NCBI RefSeq assembly: GCF_052056915.1
Contig: NZ_CP195119.1
Location: forward strand, 248,001 to 312,000
Length of the DNA stretch: 64,000 bases
Direction: 5' to 3'
Source: MTP4 sp052056915
GTDB lineage: Archaea > Halobacteriota > Methanosarcinia > Methanosarcinales > Methanosarcinaceae
The notes beneath the pieces are model-generated. The model did not search any database. It worked only from the letters and a program-made list of their open reading frames with translations, and had not been told where the DNA came from. This document shows, piece after piece, positions 29,252 through 38,370 of the stretch. The translations under genes were made by a program, and so were the position numbers. The number at the start of each line of letters is the position of its first letter. Position 1 is the first letter of the stretch.

Positions 29252-30289
29252 ATGGCCAAAACCAGATTACTCAAAGGTGTTGCACACGACCTGGCTGACA
29301 GCTTTACAAGTGCGACGAACTATATATCCGGTAACTATATGGAATATATCATGGCCGTATCCCTGCGTGATCAGGTTAAAGATATAAAATTTGATCTTTT
29401 CAATGAAACTGTCAGTCCGGGATGCTACAGGTCGGAAGACACTAAGATATGCATCGAAAAATACAAAAGATGGTTTTTTAGTCGCATAGAGAAATTGGGC
29501 TTTTCACCAGACGATTTTCATTCACTCACTCTTCATATAGCAATAAGGGACATTGAAAATGTAGGATCGGAAAACAATCATAAACTTCAGGAAGTGTCTG
29601 TAACAGTAAATATTCTAATGGCTGAAGGAAAGGAAATATCTTACACAATTATTGATACATGGCAATACCCTGATGATATGAGTCATTACAAAAAAATAAT
29701 AGAAAACATGGATTACCAGGGGTCATGGGGAAAGTTGTCTTCCCCTGAATTAATACTCATCAAATCCCTGTCAGACGAAATTTTTGGAAGGAGAAAACTT
29801 ATTCAGATCAGTGAATATTTTAAGTCACAATTTGCAGTTTTGGGGAAGAGAAAAAATGTTCGTTTGATAGTATCTTTAACTTCAACAGAAAGTTTATATG
29901 AAACTTACAAATGGCTCGAATTCGTTAGCAGACGCCTATTTAATGCAAGTGGTTATGACCCCATATGGGGATCTTACTTCAAACCCATGTTAAATGTAAG
30001 AGTATTCAGAGCAAAATGCTTTGGAAAAATTGAATATGATATACTGGAGGAAGAGGGATTGCATTTTATACGCGTTCGTCTGGATTTGCAGAATAAAAAA
30101 CAATACGTTGAAATCGAGCAGAAATTAATTGAAAAACAGGAAATTACCGAAGCCAGAATAACTTATGATTACAAAAATATAACGCCATATACCGTAAATC
30201 TGGTTCGGAAAGACGCGGAGTTCTTAAACAAGCTTTTCCATCAAGTTTTTCATTTTGAACGTGTTGACATACAATTGTCTGAACAATAA
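29252..30289 (+). CDS. Hypothetical protein
   Basis: A 345-residue soluble protein without membrane segments. I do not recognise the family. The first 60 residues (HDLADSFTSATNYISGNYME) are polar and partly helical. The rest alternates beta and helix (DDFHSLTLHIAIRDIENVGS, KNVRLIVSLTSTESLYETYK). It is AT-rich and sits in a zone of remnants, with no operon partner. ATG 29252 is the first start; no strong ribosome binding site is visible. An accessory or mobile origin is plausible but unproved. Confidence 0.6.
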   Translation: MAKTRLLKGVAHDLADSFTSATNYISGNYMEYIMAVSLRDQVKDIKFDLFNETVSPGCYRSEDTKICIEKYKRWFFSRIEKLGFSPDDFHSLTLHIAIRDIENVGSENNHKLQEVSVTVNILMAEGKEISYTIIDTWQYPDDMSHYKKIIENMDYQGSWGKLSSPELILIKSLSDEIFGRRKLIQISEYFKSQFAVLGKRKNVRLIVSLTSTESLYETYKWLEFVSRRLFNASGYDPIWGSYFKPMLNVRVFRAKCFGKIEYDILEEEGLHFIRVRLDLQNKKQYVEIEQKLIEKQEITEARITYDYKNITPYTVNLVRKDAEFLNKLFHQVFHFERVDIQLSEQ

Positions 30290-30314
30290 ATCAAGCATAC
30301 CATTGCTACATTGA

Positions 30315-30890
30315 CTTAATTCTCCAACCTTTATCTTTCGCCTGGGTATTCTGAGCTTTATTATCATGGTTATTTTTGATGTGGTGGTTGCCTGGGCACT
30401 TTATGTTTTACTCAAACCGGTAAACAGGAGCCTTTCGTTGCTTGCAGCGTGGTTCAGGCTGGTGAATGGAACTATTTTTGGAATCGCCCTGTACAATCTT
30501 TTTAGCGTTTTGCAACTTTCAGGTGGGGCTGGCTACCTGAACGTATTTGAAACCGGTCAGCTGCAGGCCCAGGTGATGTTATTTCTCAATTCGTTTAACG
30601 ATACCTGGCTGATTGGATTGATCTTTTTTGGCATTCATTTATTTCTTCTTGGTTATTTGATTTTCAGGTCGGATTACATCCCGGGAATTCTTGGCTTCTT
30701 GTTGATAATCGCATCTTTAGGCTATCTGATTGATAGTTTTGCAAATTTTCTTTTACCCAGCTATGCCGACTACGAAACAATATTTATGCTGATTGTTGTC
30801 GTACCCGGGGTTATAGGGGAACTGTCACTTACCCTATGGCTTTTATTTAAAGGTGCTAAGATACCTGAAACGGCGGCAGAACAGATATAA
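30315..30890 (+). pseudogene. DUF4386 membrane protein, 5'-truncated
   Basis: The translation contains the DUF4386 core (VVVAWALYVLLKPVNRSLSL then AAWFRLVNGTIFG, and later LIGLIFFGIHLFLLGYLIF and YIPGILGFLLIIASLGYLID) with about five membrane helices. Family-like sequence continues upstream of the first ATG (30366) to a TGA at 30312-30314, and the usual N-terminal helix and about 50 residues are missing. The gene has therefore lost its start. DUF4386 function is unknown. Confidence 0.65.
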
Positions 30891-31131
30891 GTTGCAGTTT
30901 AAACCTATTCAATTTATACTAATTTCCGGGAACCGAATAGAAGGTACGCCTCAGAAAGTGAGATATGCAGACGAAAAACTCTGGGACCTCTGTGGAAAGT
31001 GGTACCATGAAGAGAAGGCTGAGTTGGAGGATTTCAGGCACTCATACGAAAGAATTGAGGATACGGAAAAACGCATGAGGATCAGGCATTGGGTTATCAA
31101 CGATCTGGAATGTGAACTCAAAACAAGCTGA
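30853..31131 (+). CDS. Possible small hypothetical protein
   Basis: A 92-codon frame overlapping the end of the DUF4386 remnant. Its last 60 residues (GTPQKVRYADEKLWDLCGKW then ELEDFRHSYERIEDTEKRMR) look protein-like, while the first 30 are an out-of-frame read of the DUF4386 end. It may be a gene fragment fused by deletion. Confidence is low. Confidence 0.3.
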   Translation: MLRYLKRRQNRYKLQFKPIQFILISGNRIEGTPQKVRYADEKLWDLCGKWYHEEKAELEDFRHSYERIEDTEKRMRIRHWVINDLECELKTS

Positions 31132-31183
31132 AAAATTCTATGTCTTGGGGATACCCATTTAAAAAACAAAGGAGATGGATGCC

Positions 31184-32614
31184 TTACTCAGGCTCCTCTT
31201 CCTCCGAAGGAACATAAGTCCTTATAGAACTTAAGTTGCCTGGGTGCTCTACGTAGAGCGGCCCCCAAGATGGGTTCGCATCATGCATAGTCTTCAACAT
31301 GCCCAACATACGGTCGAAGATTATAGATACATCAGCATCCTTTGCGAGGGCTGCTGTTACCGCCGCAGCCACAACGTGGGCAGCATAGATTCCCTCAGCG
31401 AAATGTGCCGGCAAAGAACTAAGCTTCATCAAGAGAGTTCGCAGCTCTTCCACAATCCCCTCGTCATGATCGCGCCAGTTCTGGATCTCGCCCAAAGCGT
31501 GGTTTTCCAGGCTCTTCATCTTTGTATTTACCAGAACCTCAGCTACAATGTCTGCGGATTTCTTGGCGTCCTCGGCGCTGATAATGGTCATGCCCAACCT
31601 TATTGTGCGAAGGTCTTTATCCGTCTCAGCCTCGATGGCCTTTGCCCACTCTTCGGCTCCGGTGAAGAAAAGGCGCCGAATTACAGAGGCAGCCAGATAT
31701 CCGCGGAGAATATCTGCGGGATGATAAACGTGTAGTTTGCCAAGATTACTTAGCCTCCCATCGCCGCCAAAGGCTTTATTCAGACCCCTGAAATAGCCAA
31801 TGAGACCTATTCCGGCAGCTGGCCCCATGTTCAGTATACCCATGACATCGGAACCGGTCTCATCGATCTTATCTGCCCAGTAATCTGGCAGAATTGGATT
31901 AATATTCCCCTTCATAAGCTCGTCCCTGACAGTATTGGCCAATTCTGCACGGAGACCAATGTCTGCATGAAGAATGTCATGCCCGGCAGTTTCATGGCCA
32001 AGTGCAGACCATGCGAGGATGCCGAGCCTGGCGTTAGCAGGTGGAAGGCTGACGATGGCTGCTCCCAGTCCAAAGATGGAGGTTGCATCCACAGGCCAAG
32101 TATAAGGACCAAAATCCGGCCGACCCCACTTCACTAAAGGAGGGATGACGCCCAGATCTGGAGGTTTGACGCCTCTTCTGTCCTCCGCGGAGAGGAAGCC
32201 ATCATAGAGATCGCTCACAACTTCCTGGAAGGCATCGGTTGCCATCTCGTAAAATCCTTCTCCATTCTGGAGGATAACATGAGCGATGTCCAACATCAGG
32301 CCTGCCGCTCGCTCCTTATCCGGGTCGTCCAGGAGAATCTGGATGAATCCTGGCTCTCCCAGTCGATCAAGCTCGCTAACAAATGGATCGAAGACAGTCT
32401 CGCGGTAAAGGGGTGGAAGCTTCTCCCTGCAAGCCACAAGCCTTCCCCGCAGCTCATTATACTTTGTAGGATCTTTTGGCCCCATTTCGGAATCTAGAGC
32501 AGCCCTCATAGCATCATTAATGCACCTTTCCAAATTGCTAAAGTCCGGGTGCGACTCAAAAACTTCTTCCTCTTTCGGTTCTATTATTGCCTGTCTAACC
32601 AAACTTTTATTCAT
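31184..32614 (-). CDS. Zincin-like protein with HExxxH motif
   Basis: A 476-residue soluble protein. SALGHETAGHDILHADIGL carries HExxxH followed by an aspartate, and DETGSDVMGILNMGP lies about 45 residues later, where a third metal ligand would be expected. This suggests a metallopeptidase, but I do not recognise the family. The N-terminal 150 residues are helical (ERAAGLMLDIAHVILQNGEG) and the C-terminus ends in acidic SEEEEPE. It is moderately GC-rich among AT-rich neighbours. A fragment of a trypsin-like protein lies on the opposite side of its promoter. Confidence 0.6.
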   Translation of the reverse strand: MNKSLVRQAIIEPKEEEVFESHPDFSNLERCINDAMRAALDSEMGPKDPTKYNELRGRLVACREKLPPLYRETVFDPFVSELDRLGEPGFIQILLDDPDKERAAGLMLDIAHVILQNGEGFYEMATDAFQEVVSDLYDGFLSAEDRRGVKPPDLGVIPPLVKWGRPDFGPYTWPVDATSIFGLGAAIVSLPPANARLGILAWSALGHETAGHDILHADIGLRAELANTVRDELMKGNINPILPDYWADKIDETGSDVMGILNMGPAAGIGLIGYFRGLNKAFGGDGRLSNLGKLHVYHPADILRGYLAASVIRRLFFTGAEEWAKAIEAETDKDLRTIRLGMTIISAEDAKKSADIVAEVLVNTKMKSLENHALGEIQNWRDHDEGIVEELRTLLMKLSSLPAHFAEGIYAAHVVAAAVTAALAKDADVSIIFDRMLGMLKTMHDANPSWGPLYVEHPGNLSSIRTYVPSEEEEPE

Positions 32615-32933
32615 AACAACTCTTAACCCCCATTATGGTGTGATGTGCAAAAAAAGAAACATTCATATATATAGATGTAAATATATATAAATGTATACAT
32701 GCGTTACAATTCAAGATAGTGTGACGAAATTTCTGCAAACTCTAATTTGAGAATCAACCCTCTAACCCCCCAAATTCAGAACTAACAAAATCACTTTTTT
32801 GCATCCCATATCAAGCAACGAACTGGCCACAAACTACAATATATAACGCTAAATATAATTAAAATGCAATATAACGTAAGCACCGTAAAACCGTAACCAA
32901 ACCTAACTGAACCCAGCGGGTTGATTCAAGTTT
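32615..32933. other. AT-rich divergent promoter region
   Basis: Non-coding, with ATATATAGATG and AAATATATATAAATG at about 32665-32695, good TATA candidates for the zincin-like gene on the minus strand. Nothing else is recognised. Confidence 0.45.
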
Positions 32934-33284
32934 ATGATAAAATCAGGCGGCTCTTTTTTCTACAAAAGACAGCGCTGCACCATCGGCGCTGTCATTTCAA
33001 TCAAAGGACTGCCTCACATGGTCACGGCATCTCACATCTTTCGTGGGGAAGGAGACCGTTTAATCGTTGATGGAAAGGAACTCGCTGTTACGAGTCCTCT
33101 TGAGCGAAGTTCCCGGTTTTTATGTCCTCGAATGTCCCATCAGGTAGCCGCCAAACCCTGTGACCCAGAGCAGGATCGGATACGCAATCCATCGCTCCAG
33201 TCCTCCCGGGCCAAGCGTAGCAAAAGGGCTTGCCTCCCCCATAAAAAAATAGAGAAGCAGGTCCAGCAACGCAATGCCTCCTAG
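32934..33284 (+). pseudogene. Fragment of trypsin-like protein, cut at its 3' side
   Basis: The first 55 residues (SGGSFFYKRQRCTIGAVISI then GLPHMVTASHIFRGEGDRLI) resemble the start of a trypsin-like peptidase, with TASH around the catalytic histidine. After VTSPLE the frame enters a short family B piece (GTCCTCTTGAGCGAAG at about 33094-33109) and then runs antisense through the end of the DUF998 gene. No Asp or Ser part of the triad follows. It is best read as a truncated gene joined to foreign sequence. Confidence 0.55.
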
Positions 33285-33902
33285 TGTTGCGTCAACAGTA
33301 AAATGTCGTATGAAATCAGTCACAACTATCCAGAATTGTTCAATCCTTGAGGATTGACGCGACACTAGTACTACCGAGAAATAGTTCATCTGGGCCCTTT
33401 CTATCCTGGAGCTTGCAATTGCCGCTACTCCTCCTGCAACAAAGGCTATCAGCGCAAAGATCCCGTGGATGTCCCCGTAGCTCCCATTAAAAATACCCAC
33501 TCCAAGTACATAGGTCCCTAATAAGCCGAGAGAAGCGGTGACAGCCCGGTCCCCGAATGCGTGCTGGATGCAGTAGGCAGAAGCGATGATCAGGAGACCG
33601 GAAATGGCCATTGTGGCCCCAAAAATTGTCGAAGAAGGCTGCATGATAATGCTGTTAGGCGGTTCCGTTGCCCTCAGGTCACTTATCATATTCTGCGCCG
33701 TACTGTACCCGGGATACAGAGTCTCAGCCGTAATGATTCCCAGGAAGGCCAGCACACCCTTAAGGAAGAGCAGTGACCCTGAATATTTTTTACTGTTTAA
33801 TGGGTTGTGAGTTTTCAACCATCGAAATTTGATAAGCCCAAAGATGCCCGGATATTTATTCGTTGCGTTGGAAGGGCTTACTGTAAGGAGGGAGAGTCTC
33901 AT
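33120..33902 (-). CDS. DUF998 membrane protein with 28-codon MITE insertion
   Basis: A 260-residue multi-pass protein of the DUF998 type (LFLKGVLAFLGIITAETLYP then MISDLRATEPP near the start; about six helices; C-terminal YPILLWVTGFGGYLMGH). Residues from VSRQSSRIEQFW to HFTVDATL are encoded by an 84-bp insertion with terminal inverted repeats (33281-33368). Removing it restores FSVVLGGIALLDLLLY, a smooth membrane helix. The insertion keeps the frame, so the gene may still be expressed, but the extra polar loop cuts a predicted helix. Function unknown. Confidence 0.75.
   Translation of the reverse strand: MRLSLLTVSPSNATNKYPGIFGLIKFRWLKTHNPLNSKKYSGSLLFLKGVLAFLGIITAETLYPGYSTAQNMISDLRATEPPNSIIMQPSSTIFGATMAISGLLIIASAYCIQHAFGDRAVTASLGLLGTYVLGVGIFNGSYGDIHGIFALIAFVAGGVAAIASSRIERAQMNYFSVVLVSRQSSRIEQFWIVVTDFIRHFTVDATLGGIALLDLLLYFFMGEASPFATLGPGGLERWIAYPILLWVTGFGGYLMGHSRT
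33281..33368. mobile_element. 84-bp in-frame MITE inside DUF998 gene
   Basis: The left end CTAGTGTTGCGTCAA (33281-33295) and the right end TTGACGCGACACTAG (33354-33368) are inverted repeats matching at 14 of 15 bases. CTAG (or just TA) is present at both ends and would be the duplicated target. A CAATCC/GGATTG hairpin lies inside (33341-33356). Net insertion is 84 bp, exactly 28 codons. Confidence 0.8.
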
Positions 33903-34075
33903 TTGACCTCAGTATTTAATTTTTTTAACCCATTCTACATATTTTTTGTATTCATTTCTTTTTTAAACAAAAGTAATAAAATATAAAACAAGTTTCTTTT
34001 ATACATTTAGTGCATACTCTTATACATATCCGAATCTGTTCCGTCATATTAATTGAAAGATAAAGGTAAAGTTTC

Positions 34076-35851
34076 ATGGTTCTGAATGTCATTCCAAACA
34101 ATTATTTTAAGCTAACAAACGGGGAAACAAAAGTCGTCAATAAGGTCAGGGCTCTGTACCATAAGGATGACCGGGAATGTTTCTTATATGTCCAGCCCAG
34201 GCTGAGGGAGTATAATCCTGATTTTATCCTTATTGACAGCTACAAAGGTGTCTGCATTATTGAAGTGAAAGACTGGGTTTTGAGCCGTATAGAGTCAATG
34301 AACAGGGTAGAAGTTACTTTTAAGAATGGAAACAATGGGGAGAATCCTGTCGCAAAGACAAATAAGTATTTTAATTGTGCTAAGGATATTTTTGAAAAAG
34401 ATAGATTTCTGCTTGATGAGAAGGGGAAATTAAGATTTAAGGTTTACTCTAAAGTTGTTTTTACCGGGATGGACTCAAAGGATATCGATGATTCCGGCCT
34501 TAAAGATGTTCTTTTTCAGCCTCCTACAAGGTGCCTTGGTTCCGACCAGCTTAAAAAGCTGACCATAGATGATTTATTCAGCGCGGAAACCAGTTATCCG
34601 GGTCAAGTAATTATTTCGGTTATCCGGGCTCTTCTTTTCCCTGAAATTAAAATTCAGCACAAACAACACGAGTTGCTAGAATTTGATAATGAGCTGGACG
34701 AGATAAAGAATACTATTAAGGCGCTTGATTGCGAGCAGGAAAAGTTTGCCAAGAAGATCCCTTACGGCCATTATATGGTAAGCGGGGTCCCCGGGAGTGG
34801 AAAGACCGTAATATTGCTGGCCAGGGCTATTTTTTTCCTCAAGGAGCACCCGGACTGGAAAATTAAAATCATAACTTTCAACCGTTCCCTCGCAAAGAAG
34901 ATGCAAAACAGGTTCAAGGCCCTTTATACCGACCTTCACCTGATGGGGCTCCATTATGAAAATATTTCAATTTCCACTTTCCATAAATTAGCGATGGATA
35001 CGGCAGGCATCGTTCCTCCCCAGGGTGCGAATTCGAATTTCTGGAACCGGGAACTCCCCCTAAAAGCCCTCGAAAAAGCCAGACCGAAATACGATGCCAT
35101 TCTCATAGACGAATACCAGGACTTTCGAGACGAGTGGTTGAAGCTCTGCCTCGTTCTTTGCAAAAAGCAGGAATACAACGGGACGGTGAGTGAAAACCTA
35201 TTCATGGCCGGGGACCGTTTACAGAGCATTTACAATCCTCACGAACACACTTGGAAAAGTCTGGGGGTAAACGTAACAGGGAGGTCCAAACTCCTGAAAC
35301 ATTCGTATAGGTCCGGAAAATCCCACATTGACCTTGCCCTTGATTTCCTGATGTCTGACGGCAGCATGAAAAAGGAAGTCGAGAGATTTTACGACGGTCG
35401 GGAAGGAATCGAAAACGAGCAGACCGGTGAGAATTTCATCGACTTTCTTGAAGGTGGCTTTGAAGTAATCAATGATATCCTGAATAAAGTCTTGCTGGAT
35501 ATGAGATATGATCCGGAAGATGTGCTTGTCCTTGCTCCCACCCATGCAGACGCAGAGCGGCTTTACTTTAAACTTGATCCTTTCCTCAAGTCAAAGAGCA
35601 TAATAACAAAAGACATCGTACCCGGGAAAATAATCATAACAACATACCATTCTTCCAAGGGCCTGGAATGTAAGGTGTGTGTCCTGTTGAATGTCAATAA
35701 ATTAAATGTTAATAAGGCTCAGGATAAGAAACTCCTTTACGTAGGGATGACCCGGGCATCCCAGAGACTGTACATCCATGCCCGTGATTTTGAGTCCGAA
35801 AGTTTTGCCAGGCAATTGAAGTACGGGGAGTTTAATCAACGGGAAGTTTGA
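34076..35851 (+). CDS. NERD-domain UvrD/Rep-type helicase
   Basis: A 591-residue protein. The N-terminus is a nuclease-related NERD domain (about residues 35-150), with NPDFILID and IIEVKDW giving the D...ExK pattern of that fold. A superfamily 1 helicase follows: Walker A GVPGSGKT (about residue 240), ITFNRSLAKKM, Walker B ILIDEYQDF, AGDRLQSIY, LKHSYRSGKSHIDLA, then TTYHSSKGLECKVC and LLYVGMTRASQRLYI near the C-terminus. It probably translocates on DNA using ATP. NERD-helicase fusions often sit in mobile or defence-related regions, which fits this remnant-rich zone. ATG 34076 follows AAAGGTAA. Confidence 0.88.
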   Translation: MVLNVIPNNYFKLTNGETKVVNKVRALYHKDDRECFLYVQPRLREYNPDFILIDSYKGVCIIEVKDWVLSRIESMNRVEVTFKNGNNGENPVAKTNKYFNCAKDIFEKDRFLLDEKGKLRFKVYSKVVFTGMDSKDIDDSGLKDVLFQPPTRCLGSDQLKKLTIDDLFSAETSYPGQVIISVIRALLFPEIKIQHKQHELLEFDNELDEIKNTIKALDCEQEKFAKKIPYGHYMVSGVPGSGKTVILLARAIFFLKEHPDWKIKIITFNRSLAKKMQNRFKALYTDLHLMGLHYENISISTFHKLAMDTAGIVPPQGANSNFWNRELPLKALEKARPKYDAILIDEYQDFRDEWLKLCLVLCKKQEYNGTVSENLFMAGDRLQSIYNPHEHTWKSLGVNVTGRSKLLKHSYRSGKSHIDLALDFLMSDGSMKKEVERFYDGREGIENEQTGENFIDFLEGGFEVINDILNKVLLDMRYDPEDVLVLAPTHADAERLYFKLDPFLKSKSIITKDIVPGKIIITTYHSSKGLECKVCVLLNVNKLNVNKAQDKKLLYVGMTRASQRLYIHARDFESESFARQLKYGEFNQREV

Positions 35852-36292
35852 TCAGGCTACCTGAATTTGGCTTGTATTTCAAAAGTTTCTGGGGGCTATT
35901 TTCCTGAGTTTCCCCGGACTTCACCACGAGAACATGCCATTTAATTATTTTTTTACATGGCTTTTTTGTACAGGCAGATTCAATGTCCGGTATTTTACCA
36001 TCTGGCCCCAAAGTTCTTCTTATGGAAATTTCCATACATATATTGATATCCAGCAGGTGTATATCTAAATTTCAAAGCCGCTACTTAAAATAGGTTTGCA
36101 GGATTATTTTAAATACGATCAATGACTTTGGAAGACGATTCATCTAAGAATTTGCCGCTCATCAGGGGAGATGGGACACTGAACTTTAGTTTAAAAAGTG
36201 CCGCCCTAAAATGGAAGATTTTCTACCAGAAGTTTCTCCTTAAATCCTGAAATACAAATTTGCTCCTAACACAATAATCCCGGACCGATATT
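35852..36292. other. Non-coding interval
   Basis: About 440 bp with no supported gene, repeat array or clear hairpin. It presumably holds the promoter of the TPR gene. Confidence 0.4.
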
Positions 36293-37498
36293 ATGAAAGA
36301 TAATCCCATAAGAAAGACAGGCAATAAGACCGGCGGTAAGACCGTCAGTAAGACAGGTAGCACTTCATCCGAGCGCCTGAAAAATGCCCTCAAGCCCTAT
36401 GAAAAAGCCCTTGCAAAAAACCCTGAGGATGCAGCCGCCTGGGCAGGCAAGGCAGCGGTGCTGCTCAGGTTCCACGTGTACAAAGATTCTCTGAAGGCCT
36501 TTGATAAAGCCCTTGAAATCGAACCTTTAAACCCCGGATACCTCTTTGAAAAAGGTTTCGCGCTCTTAAAGCTCGAAAGGGAGGAAGAGGCCTTGCAGGC
36601 TTTTGAGTGGGTGCTCGAAATAAAACCAGAGAGTGATAAAACCTGGAACCTAAAGACCTCGGTCCTCTGCAGGCTCGGACAGCAAGAAAAAGCTCTTGCA
36701 GCCTGTGAAAAAGCTCTTGCTTCCAATCCTAAGATCGCGGGCGCCTGGCACGCAAAAGGCACTGTGCTTTCTGACCTTGGCAGCTACGAAGAAGCCCTCA
36801 AAGCCTATGATGAAGCTCTCAAACTCAACCAGAACCTTGCAAGAGCCTGGGAAGGTAAGGCTTTTGTCCTCTACAAGCTGGACCGGTTTATGGAAGCCTT
36901 AAATGCATACGATACCGCCCTCAAACTAAACCCGAACAATGCAAAGACCTGGGTCGGCAAAGGGCTTGTCCATCTCAGGCTCAGCAGGCAAAAAAGGGCC
37001 CTGGACACCTTCAATAAAGCCATCTCAATAAAGCCTGATTTTGCAGAGGCCTGGCTCTATAAAGGTGAGGCCCTGGCCCTGGTAGATAAAAATGAAGAGG
37101 CTCTGAGGGCTTATGAAAGAGCTCTCAAGATCAAGCCGGACTATGCTGAAGCCTGGAAAGCCAAAATTTCCGTAAGCTCCAAACTCGGAATTGAAATGGA
37201 TGAAGAGGATATGGAAGAGGAATGGAAAGAGGAATGGAAAGAGGAAAAACCGGAAATAAAGAGGAGTACATGGACACGGAAATCGGATATCGGGGTGGAA
37301 ATTAAGAACGCCGCTAAGGAAGGAAGATATAATAAGTTCGGCAAAAAAGAAGAGCAGGGTCCGGAAATAAAGAGGAATACATGGACAAGGAAGGCGCAAG
37401 AAGGAGAGGAAACTAAGAAATATATGGGGAAAAAGACTGATAAAAAGAGAGAGGGATCAGAAAGGAAAACAGGGAAAAGAAAAGAGCAAAAGAAATGA
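36293..37498 (+). CDS. Tetratricopeptide repeat protein
   Basis: A 401-residue protein. After a Lys/Thr/Gly-rich start (about 30 residues) come about eight TPR units (residues 34-300) with consensus pieces such as AWAGKAAVLLRFHVYKDSLK and ALKAYDEALKLN. TPRs form a helical scaffold for protein binding. The last 90 residues are highly charged and contain a duplicated motif (EIKRSTWTRK and EIKRNTWTRK) in acidic and lysine-rich sequence. There is no signal peptide or membrane segment, so a cytoplasmic adaptor is likely. Confidence 0.88.
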   Translation: MKDNPIRKTGNKTGGKTVSKTGSTSSERLKNALKPYEKALAKNPEDAAAWAGKAAVLLRFHVYKDSLKAFDKALEIEPLNPGYLFEKGFALLKLEREEEALQAFEWVLEIKPESDKTWNLKTSVLCRLGQQEKALAACEKALASNPKIAGAWHAKGTVLSDLGSYEEALKAYDEALKLNQNLARAWEGKAFVLYKLDRFMEALNAYDTALKLNPNNAKTWVGKGLVHLRLSRQKRALDTFNKAISIKPDFAEAWLYKGEALALVDKNEEALRAYERALKIKPDYAEAWKAKISVSSKLGIEMDEEDMEEEWKEEWKEEKPEIKRSTWTRKSDIGVEIKNAAKEGRYNKFGKKEEQGPEIKRNTWTRKAQEGEETKKYMGKKTDKKREGSERKTGKRKEQKK

Positions 37499-37550
37499 GT
37501 TAAAACCTGTTGCATGCAGACGTGCGTTCTTTCAGGTAGTTGATCAAAAA

Positions 37551-37581
37551 CCCACTTTGAAAAGTAATTTTTAAAAGTGGG
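37551..37581. terminator. Hairpin after TPR gene
   Basis: CCCACTTT (37551-37558) pairs with AAAGTGGG (37574-37581) about 50 bp after the TPR stop codon. Confidence 0.5.
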
Positions 37582-37627
37582 GCATTTCTTCTGTATTTTA
37601 TACGTTTCAACTTCCAACAGCATAAGT

Positions 37628-37666
37628 CCCCTTCCTCGGAGGCCGCAGGCCGACAGGTAGGGGAGG
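37628..37666. other. GC-rich hairpin upstream of tnpB fragment
   Basis: CCCCT (37628-37632) pairs with AGGGG (37659-37663), and GGCC (37641-37644) pairs with GGCC (37648-37651) around GCA. This stands out in AT-rich DNA and resembles structured ends of IS200/IS605-type elements. It may be the leftover of an element end or guide-RNA scaffold, but this is only inference. Confidence 0.4.
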
Positions 37667-37739
37667 AATGCGTCATCTGTAACAGAATAATATTATTCAC
37701 ACAGTAATCTGAAATATTTATGGTGAAATTTAGATATGT

Positions 37740-38291
37740 ATGGAATCCACAAAAACCATTCAGCTAAAAATCCTGAATCAGGATCATGACTTGGTGGAAA
37801 CCATGCAAAAATACGCAAAAGGCATGAACTACGTTTCCGGGGTTGTTTTCAGGAATGGTAAAACCATTGCCGCAAGAAAACTGCAACCTGTGGTCTATTC
37901 CCATCTCAGGGAAAATATGGGGCTGAAATCCCAGGTAAGTTGCAACATCCCAAGACAGGTTGCCGGAACTTACAAAACCATAAAAGAATTCATCAAAATC
38001 GGAAAGAGTAAGTGGCAACAGGTGACTTATTCGCCGTCCTCCATGACCCTTTCCTATAAGCGGGACTATACCATAACAGAAAATTCGGTAAACATAACAA
38101 CGTTCAGTTCAGGGAGAAAACCGTACAAAATTCAGAACTACGTTTATGCCAAACATTTTTTCGAAAAACCCTGGAAATTCGGAGCCTCGAAGGTTGTAAG
38201 GCATGATGATGGTGAGTATTATTTCCATCTCACGGTTTCCCAGGAAATTTTTGTGTTCTGCGTTTTTCCAGACATCCATCCCAAGTACTAA
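37740..38291 (+). pseudogene. TnpB (IS200/IS605) N-terminal fragment
   Basis: The 183 codons match the N-terminal part of TnpB (IS605 OrfB), the RNA-guided nuclease of IS200/IS605 elements. Examples are KTIQLKILNQDHDLVETMQK, ARKLQPVVYSHLRENMGLKS and the beta-rich KPYKIQNYVYAKHFFEKPW. The match stops after YYFHLTVSQEI, just before the RuvC-like domain. All catalytic acidic residues and the zinc finger are missing, and the last dozen residues are unrelated. A TnpA gene is not present. ATG 37740 follows GGTGA. Confidence 0.75.
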
Positions 38292-38370
38292 ATAAGTTCT
38301 GAATGTTCTGCGAGTTTACGTCAGAAAATCCTGAATTTCTCCCGAGGCTCCTGCAAAATGAAAAAATCGG

